Source: Sphaerotilus microaerophilus (GTDB lineage Bacteria; Pseudomonadota; Gammaproteobacteria; Burkholderiales; Burkholderiaceae_C). From it: 64,000 nucleotides of DNA. Of this stretch, positions 30,701 through 39,940 are shown in pieces. The notes beneath the pieces were generated by a model. That model saw only the letters and a list, made by a program, of their open reading frames with translations. It had not been told where the DNA came from and made no database searches. The position numbers and the translations under genes were made by a program. Location: the NCBI RefSeq assembly GCF_023734135.1, contig NZ_AP025730.1, positions 3,038,001-3,102,000 on the forward strand, read 5' to 3'. Position 1 is the first letter of the stretch. Every line of letters starts with the position of its first letter.

Positions 30701-33005
30701 ACGGCTACCAGTGATGTTCTGCTCACCCACCATGGAGCTGGGCGTCGACATCTCGGCCCTCAACACGGTCTACCTGCGCAACGTTCCCCCGACGCCGGCC
30801 AACTACGCGCAGCGCAGTGGCCGTGCTGGCCGCTCGGGGCAGCAAGCGCTGGTCATCACCTACTGTGCGGCCCTGAGCCCGCACGACCAGTGGTTCTTCC
30901 ACCATGCCAACGAGATGGTCCACGGCGTGGTCCGCCCGCCCACGCTAGATCTGGCGAACCGCGATCTCATCGACAGCCATCTGCACGCAGTGTGGTTGGC
31001 GGCCGCCCAGGTGCAACTGGACACGAGCATCGCCCCGCTGCTGGATCTGGAGAAGCCTGATAAGCCGCTCATGGCGGCGCTCCGGTCGGCACTCGAAGCG
31101 CCTGAGGTCACCCACCGTGCCACCGAAAGCGGTGAGCGCCTTATGCGGCAGGTTCGCCCGCTGCTGTCGTCCAGCACGTGGTTCACCGAAGCCCACGTAG
31201 CGGCCACCATGCAGCAGGCCAGTGCAGAGTTCAGCGCCGCCTTCGGCCGCTGGCGCGTGATGGTCGACGCCACCCGCAAGCAGATGGACATGGCCGACCA
31301 GGTGGTGAAGAGCTACACCACCACCCACCAGGAGAAGCAGAACGCGCAGCGCCGCTATGGCGATGCCGCCCGGCAGTACGCCGTGCTCCTGAAGTCGGGA
31401 AACACCCAGAACTCGGACTTCTACACCTACCGCTATCTGGCCAGCCAGGGTTTTCTGCCGGGCTACAACTTCCCGCGCCTGCCGCTAATGGCCTGGATTC
31501 CGGCCAGGGGCGGAAGCCCGGTCAAGGGCAAGGACGACGAGGGCAGCATGGTCAGTCGCCCCCGGTTCCTTGCGCTCTCGGAGTTCGGGCCCCGTAGCCT
31601 CATCTACCACCAGGGCCGCATGTACCGGGTGGTCCGGGCCAAGCTCAACGTGGGCTCGGCCGATCACGTGTCGGGCAACACCACGCTGGCCACCGTGGCC
31701 AGTCGGGTGTGCAGCCAGTGCGGCTACGCGCACATGGGCGGAGAAGATGGCTCCGAACCCACCGAGAACCTGTGCGAGAACTGCGGCGCCCTGCTCACCG
31801 ACCACGACTGGGTGCGCAACCTCTACCGCATCGAGACAGTCGAGACCGTCCCGGTGGAGCGCATCTCCATCAACGACGAAGACCGCCAGCGCCAAGGCTT
31901 CGAGCTCCAGACCACCTACCGCTTCTTGCCGGGCCCAGAGGGCCGGACGGCCCTGCAGACCTCGCTGGTGCTGAACGCTGCTGGCGATGCGGACTCACCG
32001 CTCGCCAGCCTGAAGTACGCCCCTGCCGCGCAAATCTGGCGCATCAACCGCGGCTGGCGCCGACGCAAGAACAAGGAACAGCTGGGCTTCTACATCAACC
32101 CCATCACCGGCCAGTGGAGCCGGAAGGACGAACCGGGCGGCAGCGACGACGCTGCGGAAGCCACGGAGGAACTGCTCAACAAGGTCCCCAACCAGTCCAT
32201 CGTCCCCTTCGTTGAGGACCATCGCAACGTTCTGATCCTGGCCCCTGTCAAGCCGCTCGAAGCCCCGGCCATGGCCACGCTTCAGGCCGCGCTTAAGCGC
32301 GGCATCGAGCTGGTGTTCCAGATCGAAGAGTCCGAGTTGGTTGCCGAGCCCCTGCCCACCCAAGACGACCGCAAGGCCCTGCTGTTCTACGAAGCGGCAG
32401 AGGGCGGCGCCGGTGTACTCACGCGCCTCGCAACGGAGCCTGATGCTCTGGCACAGGTGGCGGCACAGGCGCTGGAGCTGATGCACCACCGCAAGCCCAC
32501 CGGCGCCTGGTCGGTGGAAGGTCTGCCTGAGCTGGAAATCAAACGCAAAGACGGCAGCAGCATCTGCGAAGCCGGCTGCTACCAGTGTCTGCTGTCGTAC
32601 TTCAATCAGCCAGACCACGAGCACATCAACCGCCGCGACGCCGGCGCCCTCGGCCTGCTCGTCGCCCTGGCCAACGCCCGGGTGGCCCCCCAGGCGGCAG
32701 AGGCCGCGGCCCCATCGGCGCCAACGCAGCCCCTGGCTGCCGCTGGCGACGACAAACACGCCCAGTGGCTGCTGGCCGTCCGGGCTGCAGGTTGCCGCGC
32801 CCCCGACGAAGGCCCGCTGGCCGTCCTCGGTGGCCGAGCCCAGGTGGCGGCCCGCTACAAGGCGACCCGCACGCTCGTAGCCCTCGAACCTTTGCCGTCC
32901 GACGTGGTGTCGGAACTGGCCGATTTGGGCTGGACCGTGCTGGACATGTCAGACCCTTCCCAGTGGGCGCAACAATTCAGCACTCACGCCTCCCTGTTCA
33001 CCTGA
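27708..33005 (+). CDS. Giant YprA/DruE-like DEAD-box helicase with C-terminal DUF1998
   Basis: 1765 aa from a GTG at 27708 with GGGGAGA seven bases upstream; the open frame continues upstream but overlaps vapC. Superfamily 2 helicase: Q-like motif LYKHQMQ (93-99), Walker A TGTGSGKS (113-120), DELH (235-238), and CSPTMELGVDISALNTVYLRN plus QRSGRAGR (1035-1042). Cysteine clusters follow at FCRDCG, FCLGCG, CSQC (1335-1338) and CENC (1356-1359), then the DUF1998 signature CEAGCYQC (1620-1627) with YEAAEGGAG before it. DISARM splits these parts between DrmA and DrmB, while Druantia DruE has them fused in one very large protein, as here. It probably translocates along and remodels invading DNA. It is the first gene of a packed defence operon. 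Confidence 0.92.
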   Translation: MQDVFDFRNRLIDEYAAFSRSFSRIAADDLAARIDEEYARGRYWPEPLIQINPNYKRDGTVQKLVKDGSLHPACAALFQAGKVEGKPADLHLYKHQMQAIAKAQNQQSYVVTTGTGSGKSLSFFIPVIDRILKAKQADPRPCTRAIVIYPMNALANSQLEELDKFLHGYQTGQGPFSVKRYTGQESSDERKAIADNPPDILLTNFMMLELILTRFEDIDRRVVDHCRGLEFLVLDELHTYRGRQGADVAMLVRRIRERLQAEQLVCIGTSATMSSSEREDDRNKAVADVASLLFGTPLTALDVIGETLERVTNPSRDVAAVKPLLHAALLKAEHQWPSFDAFKDDPLAIWVELNLGINLPADQPPRRAKPITLNEASSRLAADAGIDLAVAKEGLRRFLVAAHDMRTPQGRAPFAFKLHQFISGPGKVLATLEAPGKRHITLDAQRFAPGRQTEGTRLYPVHFCRDCGQEYHPVWRSGKGAPAFDPREIDDISGDDDEDARYGFLCPIRPDLTYNSWEDLPESWLDLSKAEPKVKSTYKHAVPESVSVTPQGATGPGGAYWFIPGKYRFCLGCGVTHEAYGKDMNRLASLSGEGRSSATTMLTLSAVRQLFELGEPSTDQPDPRKLLGFTDNRQDAALQAGHFNDFIFLLTLRSALVAALQKQGGALDEEHLADAVFKALGFDRTDAGTLAEYLKTPKLMGLARQEAQRTLRFILGYLLLRDLRRGWRFNNPNLDQLNLLAIQYRGLDEFSSEVALFAANPVLSAMTPGQRTEMAITVFDAMRRALCLETRYLDAVEQERAKATAFQYLSERWTFGDENLETSRWLILSKRPDDKKGKPRTDLVPGGARSRLLKELKALPLWKSPNLLGNVKGWKDAQWLELLQLFLVGASRYGYAQRHEVEPNLIGWRLNASAMDWVLVDTPEVEQEGKHNRFFRQLYLSVAATLTQQQHTLFDFEAQEHTAQVDASRRQLLEQRFRYTEKDRKDWLENPAHEAPLERLPVMFCSPTMELGVDISALNTVYLRNVPPTPANYAQRSGRAGRSGQQALVITYCAALSPHDQWFFHHANEMVHGVVRPPTLDLANRDLIDSHLHAVWLAAAQVQLDTSIAPLLDLEKPDKPLMAALRSALEAPEVTHRATESGERLMRQVRPLLSSSTWFTEAHVAATMQQASAEFSAAFGRWRVMVDATRKQMDMADQVVKSYTTTHQEKQNAQRRYGDAARQYAVLLKSGNTQNSDFYTYRYLASQGFLPGYNFPRLPLMAWIPARGGSPVKGKDDEGSMVSRPRFLALSEFGPRSLIYHQGRMYRVVRAKLNVGSADHVSGNTTLATVASRVCSQCGYAHMGGEDGSEPTENLCENCGALLTDHDWVRNLYRIETVETVPVERISINDEDRQRQGFELQTTYRFLPGPEGRTALQTSLVLNAAGDADSPLASLKYAPAAQIWRINRGWRRRKNKEQLGFYINPITGQWSRKDEPGGSDDAAEATEELLNKVPNQSIVPFVEDHRNVLILAPVKPLEAPAMATLQAALKRGIELVFQIEESELVAEPLPTQDDRKALLFYEAAEGGAGVLTRLATEPDALAQVAAQALELMHHRKPTGAWSVEGLPELEIKRKDGSSICEAGCYQCLLSYFNQPDHEHINRRDAGALGLLVALANARVAPQAAEAAAPSAPTQPLAAAGDDKHAQWLLAVRAAGCRAPDEGPLAVLGGRAQVAARYKATRTLVALEPLPSDVVSELADLGWTVLDMSDPSQWAQQFSTHASLFT

Positions 33006-33023
33006 TTTCTGCTCCGCAAGCTG

Positions 33024-35882
33024 ATGACAACAACCGCCACCGAGTTCCAGCCTGGCAATCTCGTTCGGGCCCGTGGCCGCGAATGGGTAGTCCAGTCCGA
33101 CACCCGGCTGTCTGATGGCGCCTCCGCCCTGCGCCTGCGGCCCCTGGGCGGCTCTGACGACGACGTGATCACGTTGCTGCCGGAGCTGGAGGAGTTCAGC
33201 CCCGTCGAACCGGCCACGTTCGAGAAGCCCAACCCGGCCCAGGCGGGCAACCATGCTGCGGCTCTGCTACTGCGTGATGCCCTGCGCCTGAAGCTGCGCT
33301 CCGGTGCGGGCCCCTTCCGCAGCTTCGGCAACATCGCTGTGGAGCCGCGGGCGTATCAGCTCGTGCCCCTGCTGATGGCCTTGCGGCTGCCCACCGTGCG
33401 GCTGCTGATTGGCGACGACGTCGGCATTGGCAAGACCATCGAGGCCTCGCTGATCGTCCGTGAACTGATGGACCGCGGCGAAATCCAGCGCTTGGCCGTG
33501 CTCTGCCCGCCCCACCTGGTGGAGCAGTGGCAGGGCGAGCTGCAGCTGCGCTTCAACCTGCCCGCCGTGGCGTTGACAGCCGCCAGCGCCAGCCGTCTGG
33601 AGCGGCAATTGCCTCACGGCGTGGGCCTGTTCGACCACCACCCGGTTGTCGTGGTCAGCCTGGACTACATCAAGAGCGAGCGCCACCGCGAGCATTTCCT
33701 CTCCATCGCACCCGAGTGCATCGTGGTGGACGAAGCCCATACCTGTGCGGCCAGCGGTGCCGGCAAGCAGCTGCGCTTTGAACTCCTGCAGCGTCTGGCG
33801 GGCAATGCAGACCGGCATCTGTTGCTGCTGACCGCCACGCCCCACTCGGGTGATGAGGTGGCGTTCTTCAACCTGCTGTCGCTGCTCAATCCGGTCTTCG
33901 CAGAGCTGCAACACCGCACTTCGAAGGACGATCCGCTGCGCGAGCAACTGGCGCTGCACTTCGTCCAGCGCCGTCGGAAAGACATCGTTGAATGGCAGAC
34001 CGCCACCCAAGACGGCCACGGTTTCCCTCGGCGCATGAAGACGGAGGTCACCTACCGCCTCAGCGGCGCCTGGGGCGGCTTCTTTGACGATGTGCAGGCT
34101 TACTGCCGGGAGCTGGCCGAGACGGTCGAGCGTTCGGGCGACGCTGGCGGCGCACGGCTGATCTGGTATGCCACGCTGGCCCTGTTGCGCTGCGTCGCGT
34201 CTTCGCCCGCTGCAGCCGCCAAAGCCCTCAACACCCGGCTCGAAGGACACCTGGGCTTGGGGGAAGACGGCGACGACAGCGAAGAAGACGCTGCCCTGGC
34301 TGACCTGCAGGATGGTGGAGCCGAAGACCTGAGCAGCCTCGATCTGGAGCCTGCCGCCCAGCTGCAGGCGGAGACCGGTGCGCAACGCCTGCAAGCCCTC
34401 ATCGCCACGGCCGAACGCCTCAGCGGCGCAGCGGGCGACCCCAAGCTCGCCGCGCTGGTGGCGCACGTCGCCGACCTGCTCAAGGACGGCTACGCGCCGG
34501 TGGTGTTCTGCCGCTACGTGGCCACCGCCAACTACGTGGCCGCCGAGCTGCGCAAGCATTTTCCCAAGGCCCTGGTCGATGCCGTGACGGGCGAACTGGT
34601 GCCCGAAGAGCGCCGCGAACGCGTCAACCGCATGGGAGAGGCCGACAAGGACACCGGCCGCGTGCTGGTGGCCACCGACTGCCTGTCAGAGGGCATCAAC
34701 CTCCAGCACCTGTTCACCGCCGTCGTGCACTACGACCTGGCCTGGAACCCCACCCGCCACGAGCAGCGGGAAGGCCGTGTCGATCGCTACGGCCAGCGCG
34801 CCACCGAAGTGCGCTGCACCATGCTCTACGGGCAAGACAACCCCGTCGACGGCTTTGTGCTCAAGGTCATCCTGCGCAAGGGTGATGCCATTCAGAAGGA
34901 GCTGGGCGTGCTGGTGCCCATGCCCGAAGACCGCCCCCGCATCAACCAGGCCTTGGTCAAGGCAGCACTGATGCGCCGCAGCACCAGCAGCAATTCCAGC
35001 CCGCAGCAGGCCTTCGACTTCGGCGAGCCCGAGCAACTGCTCGCGCCGCTGCAGACGCGCTGGCAAGACGCTCTGGACAAAGCCCGAAGCAACCGCACCG
35101 TGTTTGCCCAGCGGGCCATTCGGCCCGCCGAGGTGCTGCCCGAGTGGCACAAGCAGCAAGAGGCACTGGGCTCGCAGGCCGACGTGCAGCGCTTCCTGGC
35201 CAGCGCCTGTGCGCGCCTGAACGCCCCGCTGGAGGCCTACCGCGGCCAGCACCGCTTGCACCCCCAACACCTGCCAGAGCCGCTGCGCCTGCGCCTGGCC
35301 GACGAAGGTCTGGTGCCCGAAGGCAGCAGCAAGCCGCTGCTGCTGGACACAACCGAGCTGCACCGCAGCCACCCGCTGGTGAGCGTGCTGGCCGAGTACC
35401 TGATCGAAACTTCGCTGCAGGGCGAAAGCACCCTGGCCGCGCGCAGCGCTGCCACCGTCACCGCCAGCGTGGACCGCGTCACCACCGTGGTGCTGCTGCG
35501 CCTTCGCCATCAACTGGCCTACCAGCGCAAGCAGCTGAGCTTTCAAATGCTGGCCGAGGAGTGCGTGGCGCTGGCCATACGCGGGCGGCAGAACCCTGAG
35601 TGGCTGACCGGCCCCGAGGCCGCTCGCCTGCTCGAAAGCACCCCGGCCGGCAACCTGCCGCGCGAAGCCGCTGAACGCGAAGTGACGAGGGCCCTGGCCG
35701 CACTGCAGGCAGAGACCCCTCGGCTCGAAGAGCTGGCCCGGCAGCGCGCCGCCGAGCTGCTGCAAGACCACGAACGCGTGCGCAAGGCCACTGAGCGCCG
35801 CGGGGGCGGCCAACACCACGTGCAGCCCTGCCTGCCAGTAGACGTAGTGGGCGTGTACGTGCTGCTGCCCGATGCGGTGTGA
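33024..35882 (+). CDS. SNF2-type helicase, DrmD-like
   Basis: 952 aa. Helicase of the SNF2/RapA type: motif I GDDVGIGKT (130-138), DEAH (236-239), TATPHSGDEVAFFNLLSLLNP, and motif VI QREGRVDRYGQ (581-591). A small beta-rich N-terminal segment (FQPGNLVRARGREWVVQ) resembles the RapA-like Tudor/KOW region. The overall length and motifs match DrmD of class 1 DISARM. It begins 18 bp after the YprA-like helicase gene and overlaps the methyltransferase gene by four bases. The helicase pair plus methyltransferase suggests a complex that recognises and processes unmodified DNA; that functional link is inference. Confidence 0.9.
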   Translation: MTTTATEFQPGNLVRARGREWVVQSDTRLSDGASALRLRPLGGSDDDVITLLPELEEFSPVEPATFEKPNPAQAGNHAAALLLRDALRLKLRSGAGPFRSFGNIAVEPRAYQLVPLLMALRLPTVRLLIGDDVGIGKTIEASLIVRELMDRGEIQRLAVLCPPHLVEQWQGELQLRFNLPAVALTAASASRLERQLPHGVGLFDHHPVVVVSLDYIKSERHREHFLSIAPECIVVDEAHTCAASGAGKQLRFELLQRLAGNADRHLLLLTATPHSGDEVAFFNLLSLLNPVFAELQHRTSKDDPLREQLALHFVQRRRKDIVEWQTATQDGHGFPRRMKTEVTYRLSGAWGGFFDDVQAYCRELAETVERSGDAGGARLIWYATLALLRCVASSPAAAAKALNTRLEGHLGLGEDGDDSEEDAALADLQDGGAEDLSSLDLEPAAQLQAETGAQRLQALIATAERLSGAAGDPKLAALVAHVADLLKDGYAPVVFCRYVATANYVAAELRKHFPKALVDAVTGELVPEERRERVNRMGEADKDTGRVLVATDCLSEGINLQHLFTAVVHYDLAWNPTRHEQREGRVDRYGQRATEVRCTMLYGQDNPVDGFVLKVILRKGDAIQKELGVLVPMPEDRPRINQALVKAALMRRSTSSNSSPQQAFDFGEPEQLLAPLQTRWQDALDKARSNRTVFAQRAIRPAEVLPEWHKQQEALGSQADVQRFLASACARLNAPLEAYRGQHRLHPQHLPEPLRLRLADEGLVPEGSSKPLLLDTTELHRSHPLVSVLAEYLIETSLQGESTLAARSAATVTASVDRVTTVVLLRLRHQLAYQRKQLSFQMLAEECVALAIRGRQNPEWLTGPEAARLLESTPAGNLPREAAEREVTRALAALQAETPRLEELARQRAAELLQDHERVRKATERRGGGQHHVQPCLPVDVVGVYVLLPDAV

Positions 35883-38800
35883 CGCTGCAGCCTGACCACA
35901 AGAACATGAAGACCTCTCGAACCACCGGCCTGAACCTTCCGGCACTGCGCCTGGAAGGCAGCTTGTTCCTGCCCGACATCCTGGAGAAGGCGGCACTTGG
36001 CCAGGGCCGCCTGCAGACCGAGGCCGACTACGGCCTGCCCAGGGGCCTGAAGCTGCGCGACGAGGCCAGCCGCGCCTTCCAGATCGCCAGCGCCCAATGG
36101 CGTACTTTTGCAGGGCTGCTGGAGCGCACTGACTTCAACCCGCAACGTGCCAGCATGCAGTTCGTCTGCGAGCTGCTGCGCGATGCCCTGGCTTACCCTG
36201 CGGTCGCCGCTGTCAGCGGTGTGCCGGTGGGCGACCGCGTCTACCCCATCACTCACCTCGCACACCCGGCTCCGGCCGCGCAGGCCGCGGGCGCCAAACC
36301 CGTAGCCGTCGTCGTCGCCCCGCACAACCAAGGCCTGGACGACCCCGACCCGCGCTTTGCGGTGCAGGGCTCGGGGGCCAAGCGCAAGTCTCCGTTCCAG
36401 CTGGCCCAGGAGTTCCTCAACGCCAGCCCTGCCCACGAATGGGCCCTGGTGAGCAACGGGCGCACCCTGCGCCTGCTGCGCGATGCCGCCACGCTCACCC
36501 GGCCGAGCTACCTGGAAGTGGACCTGCAAGACCTGCTGGCCGGCCAGCGCTTTGTGGAGTTCCGCAGCGCCTGGCACCTGCTGCAAGCCAGCCGTGCCGG
36601 CCTGCTGGACCTGGCCACCGAAGACGCCACCAAGGCGCCGCCGCCCGTGGCGTGGGCCACCTGGCAGCAAGCCGGCCAAGAAGAAGGCACCCGCGTCCGC
36701 GAAGGCTTGCGCCGCGGGGTGACCGAGGCCCTCATCACCTTGGGCCAAGGCTTCATTCAGAACCCTGCGAACGACGCCCTGCGCGTGAAGCTGCAGACGG
36801 GCGACCTGACGCGCGATGACTACTTTGCCCAGCTGCTGCGGCTGGTGTACCGCTTCATATTTCTCTTCACGGTGGAGGAGCGTGGCCTGGTGCCCGCGAC
36901 CGCTCAGCCGGGCGACGACGACGCTACGGCCCAGGCTCGCCACGCAGCGGCCCAGCTGTACGCCGAGGGCTACGCCATGGCCCGCCTTCGCGACCTGGCC
37001 CTGCGCCGTCGGGCCCAGAACCGCCACAACGATCTCTGGCAGGCGGTGCGCATCGTGTTCCGCGGCTTGGGCAAGGGCCAGCCGCGGCTGGGCCTGCCGG
37101 CTCTGGGTGGTCTGTTCGCCGATGCCCAGTGTCCGGACTTGGACGAAGCTTCGCTGAGCAACGCAGCCCTCCTCGCGGCCATCAAGAGCCTGCGCTGGAC
37201 GACCACGGCAGGGGGCTCGCTCACGCCCATCAGCTACCACAACATGGACACCGAGGAGCTGGGCAGCGTCTATGAGAGCCTGCTGGAGCTGGTGCCCGAT
37301 CCGGACGTTCACAACCGCAGCTTCGGCTTCGTGGGCCTCACCAGCGAGGGCAGCACCGCCGGGAACGAGCGCAAGACCAGCGGCAGCTACTACACGCCCA
37401 AGAGCCTGGTGCAGGAGCTGATCCGCAGCGCACTTGAACCCGTCATCGAAGACCGCATCGCCCAGAACCCCCAGCAGCCGGTCGAGGCCCTCCTTGGGAT
37501 GAAGGTGGTGGACCCGGCTTGCGGCAGCGGGCACTTCTTGCTGGCTGCTGCACGGCGCATGGCCGAGCGCGTGGCTGCGCTGCGCTCCGCCGATGGGGCC
37601 GTCACGCCGCAGGCTTACCGGCACGCCATGCGCGAGGTGGTGGCCCGCTGCATCTTCGGTGTCGACCGCAACCCGATGGCCATCGAGCTGGCGCGCACGG
37701 CGCTGTGGATCGAAGGCTTCGAGGAGGGGCGGCCTCTGAGCTTTCTGGACCACCATCTGCAGGTCGGTGACGCGCTGCTGGGCTTGACGGACCTGAAGGC
37801 GCTGGAGCACGGCATCGCCAAGGATGCGTTCAAGGTGCTGTCGGGCGACGACAAGGCCGTGTGCAAGGTGCTCACCAAGGCCAACAGCGCCGCGTTGAAA
37901 GACCTGGAGAAGAAGCGCCTGTCCAAGGCCTTTGGCCAGCTGGACGTGGTGCACCAGGCCGACAGTGGGCTGGCGGCGCTGCAGGCCATCGAGGCCATGC
38001 CCGAGGGTGACACCGCACAGATTGCGGCCAAGTCCCAGGCCTACGACACCTACCTCACCCAAGCGCGCACCGGGCGGCTTGCCCAGGCCGCCAATCAACT
38101 GTTGGGTGCCTACCTGCTGCCCAAGACCGAAGCGACGGCAGGCACCATCCCCTCCACGGCCACGCTCTACCTCACGCTGCTGGGCATGCCGTTGCAGCAG
38201 GCCCGGCAAGCCGTGCAAGCGGCGGCCAACGAGGCCTGCGAGAAGGCCCGTGTGTTGCACTGGCCGCTGGCCTTTCCGCAGGTGTTTGCTGCGGGTGGCT
38301 TCGACTGCGTGCTGGGCAATCCGCCCTGGGAGCGCATCAAGCTGCAGGAGGAAGAGTTCTTCGCCACCCGCCACACCGCCATCGCCGAGGCCAAGAACAA
38401 GGCGGAGCGCAGCCAGCGCATCCAGTGGCTGAGCGAGGGCATGCTGGCGCAGCACCTGTTCCCAGGCGAAACCTCGCACCACTCTCCGGCCGAGAGCGAC
38501 GCGGAACAGCGTCTCTTCGACGAGTTCATCACTGCCCGCCGCACGGCCGAGGCTACCAGCCTGTTTGCGCACGTGAAGGGTGAAGACGGGGGGCGCTACC
38601 CGCTCACGGGTGTGGGAGACGTGAACACCTATGCCCTGTTTGCCGAGACGATCAGCCAGGTGACGAACCCTGCCGGCCGGGCTGGCTTCATCGTGCCCAC
38701 CGGCATCGCCACCGACGACAGCACCAAGGCCTACTTCGGACACATCACCCAAAACAACCGTCTAGTCAGCCTCTACGACATTGAGAACCGCGAGGCGGTA

Positions 38801-39940
38801 TTCCCTTCAGTCCACCGCAGCTACAAGTTCTGCCTGCTCACGCTGGGCCAGGCCGAGCAGGCAGAGTTCGTGTGCTTCGCAAGTCAGGTGAGCCAGCTGA
38901 CCGACCCACGTCGGCGCTTCACGCTCACGCCCGATGAGTTCCGTCTCATCAACCCCAACACGCTCACCTGTCCAGTGTTCCGCAGCGAGCGCGACGCGGA
39001 ACTCACCAAGAAGCTCTACCGAGCAGCGCCCGTGCTGATCGACGAGAACAAGTCTGACGGCAACCCCTGGGGCGTGTCGTTCATGCGGATGCTCGACATG
39101 GCCAACGATAGTCACTTGTTCGCCGACGCGCCGAGGCCGGGTTTGCTTCCGCTCTACGAAGCCAAGCTCATCCACCACTTCGACCACCGCTGGGCCACCT
39201 ACACCCCCGAAGGCAACAGCCGCGATCTCACCGTAGCGGAGAAGGCCGACCCGTTCCGCGAAGTGGCGCCCCGTTATTGGGTGAGGGCTGAGGAGGTGGA
39301 GCAGAGGTTAGCGGATAGGGGGTGGCGTAATAGGTGGTTGATGGGGTGGCGCAACATCGCAAGAAGCACCGACGAAAGGAGCTTCATCGCAACGGTGATG
39401 CCGCTTGTAGGAGTCGGGCATTCGATGCCGATCTGGTTTATCAGCAAGCCGGCGCCGCTGGCGGCAGCCTACCTAGCCAACATGACCGCATTGGCTTTCG
39501 ACTACATCGTCAGGCAGAAGCTCGGAGGAACAAATATGACCTACGGGTACTACATGCAGTACCCGGTTCTGCCTCCGCAACACTACCAGAGCGCGGATCT
39601 GGCATTCATCGTGCCGCGCGTCCTGGAGCTGACCTACACGGCGCATGACTTACAGCCCTGGGCCCAAGACCTGGGGTACGACGGCATGCCGTTCGCCTTC
39701 GACCCCACGCGTCGAGCTCGCCTCCGGGCAGAGCTCGACGCCTACTATGCCCGCCTCTACGGCCTGACCAAGGACGAGCTTCGCTACATCCTTGATCCAG
39801 CGTCCGTGATGGATTCAGGCTACCCCTCCGAGACCTTCCGCGTGCTGAAGGACAAGGAAGAGAGAGAGTTCGGCCGCTTCCGCACGGCTGAATGGGTGCT
39901 GGATGCCTGGGACCGCCTGGAAGCTGGAACGCTCAACTGA
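35879..39940 (+). CDS. Eco57I-type N6-adenine DNA methyltransferase, DrmMI-like
   Basis: 1353 aa from a GTG overlapping the previous stop; ATG at 35906 is an alternative. SAM-binding motif I DPACGSGHFL starts at Asp545, after SYYTPKSLVQELI, and the catalytic motif IV is NPPW (814-817, VLGNPPWERIKL). The long N-terminal part lacks a clear PD-(D/E)XK signature that I can see. The C-terminal third is the presumed target-recognition region (about 1000-1340). It probably marks host DNA as self for the helicases. Between about 39289 and 39560 the codons are visibly less GC-rich than the rest, hinting at exchange of the recognition segment. Stop and next start overlap (TGATG). Confidence 0.91.
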   Translation: MTLQPDHKNMKTSRTTGLNLPALRLEGSLFLPDILEKAALGQGRLQTEADYGLPRGLKLRDEASRAFQIASAQWRTFAGLLERTDFNPQRASMQFVCELLRDALAYPAVAAVSGVPVGDRVYPITHLAHPAPAAQAAGAKPVAVVVAPHNQGLDDPDPRFAVQGSGAKRKSPFQLAQEFLNASPAHEWALVSNGRTLRLLRDAATLTRPSYLEVDLQDLLAGQRFVEFRSAWHLLQASRAGLLDLATEDATKAPPPVAWATWQQAGQEEGTRVREGLRRGVTEALITLGQGFIQNPANDALRVKLQTGDLTRDDYFAQLLRLVYRFIFLFTVEERGLVPATAQPGDDDATAQARHAAAQLYAEGYAMARLRDLALRRRAQNRHNDLWQAVRIVFRGLGKGQPRLGLPALGGLFADAQCPDLDEASLSNAALLAAIKSLRWTTTAGGSLTPISYHNMDTEELGSVYESLLELVPDPDVHNRSFGFVGLTSEGSTAGNERKTSGSYYTPKSLVQELIRSALEPVIEDRIAQNPQQPVEALLGMKVVDPACGSGHFLLAAARRMAERVAALRSADGAVTPQAYRHAMREVVARCIFGVDRNPMAIELARTALWIEGFEEGRPLSFLDHHLQVGDALLGLTDLKALEHGIAKDAFKVLSGDDKAVCKVLTKANSAALKDLEKKRLSKAFGQLDVVHQADSGLAALQAIEAMPEGDTAQIAAKSQAYDTYLTQARTGRLAQAANQLLGAYLLPKTEATAGTIPSTATLYLTLLGMPLQQARQAVQAAANEACEKARVLHWPLAFPQVFAAGGFDCVLGNPPWERIKLQEEEFFATRHTAIAEAKNKAERSQRIQWLSEGMLAQHLFPGETSHHSPAESDAEQRLFDEFITARRTAEATSLFAHVKGEDGGRYPLTGVGDVNTYALFAETISQVTNPAGRAGFIVPTGIATDDSTKAYFGHITQNNRLVSLYDIENREAVFPSVHRSYKFCLLTLGQAEQAEFVCFASQVSQLTDPRRRFTLTPDEFRLINPNTLTCPVFRSERDAELTKKLYRAAPVLIDENKSDGNPWGVSFMRMLDMANDSHLFADAPRPGLLPLYEAKLIHHFDHRWATYTPEGNSRDLTVAEKADPFREVAPRYWVRAEEVEQRLADRGWRNRWLMGWRNIARSTDERSFIATVMPLVGVGHSMPIWFISKPAPLAAAYLANMTALAFDYIVRQKLGGTNMTYGYYMQYPVLPPQHYQSADLAFIVPRVLELTYTAHDLQPWAQDLGYDGMPFAFDPTRRARLRAELDAYYARLYGLTKDELRYILDPASVMDSGYPSETFRVLKDKEEREFGRFRTAEWVLDAWDRLEAGTLN

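Noticed and set aside
35543..38752. Long minus-strand open frame opposite the methyltransferase
   Set aside because: Same GC-driven shadow; the plus-strand protein has clear SAM and NPPW motifs.
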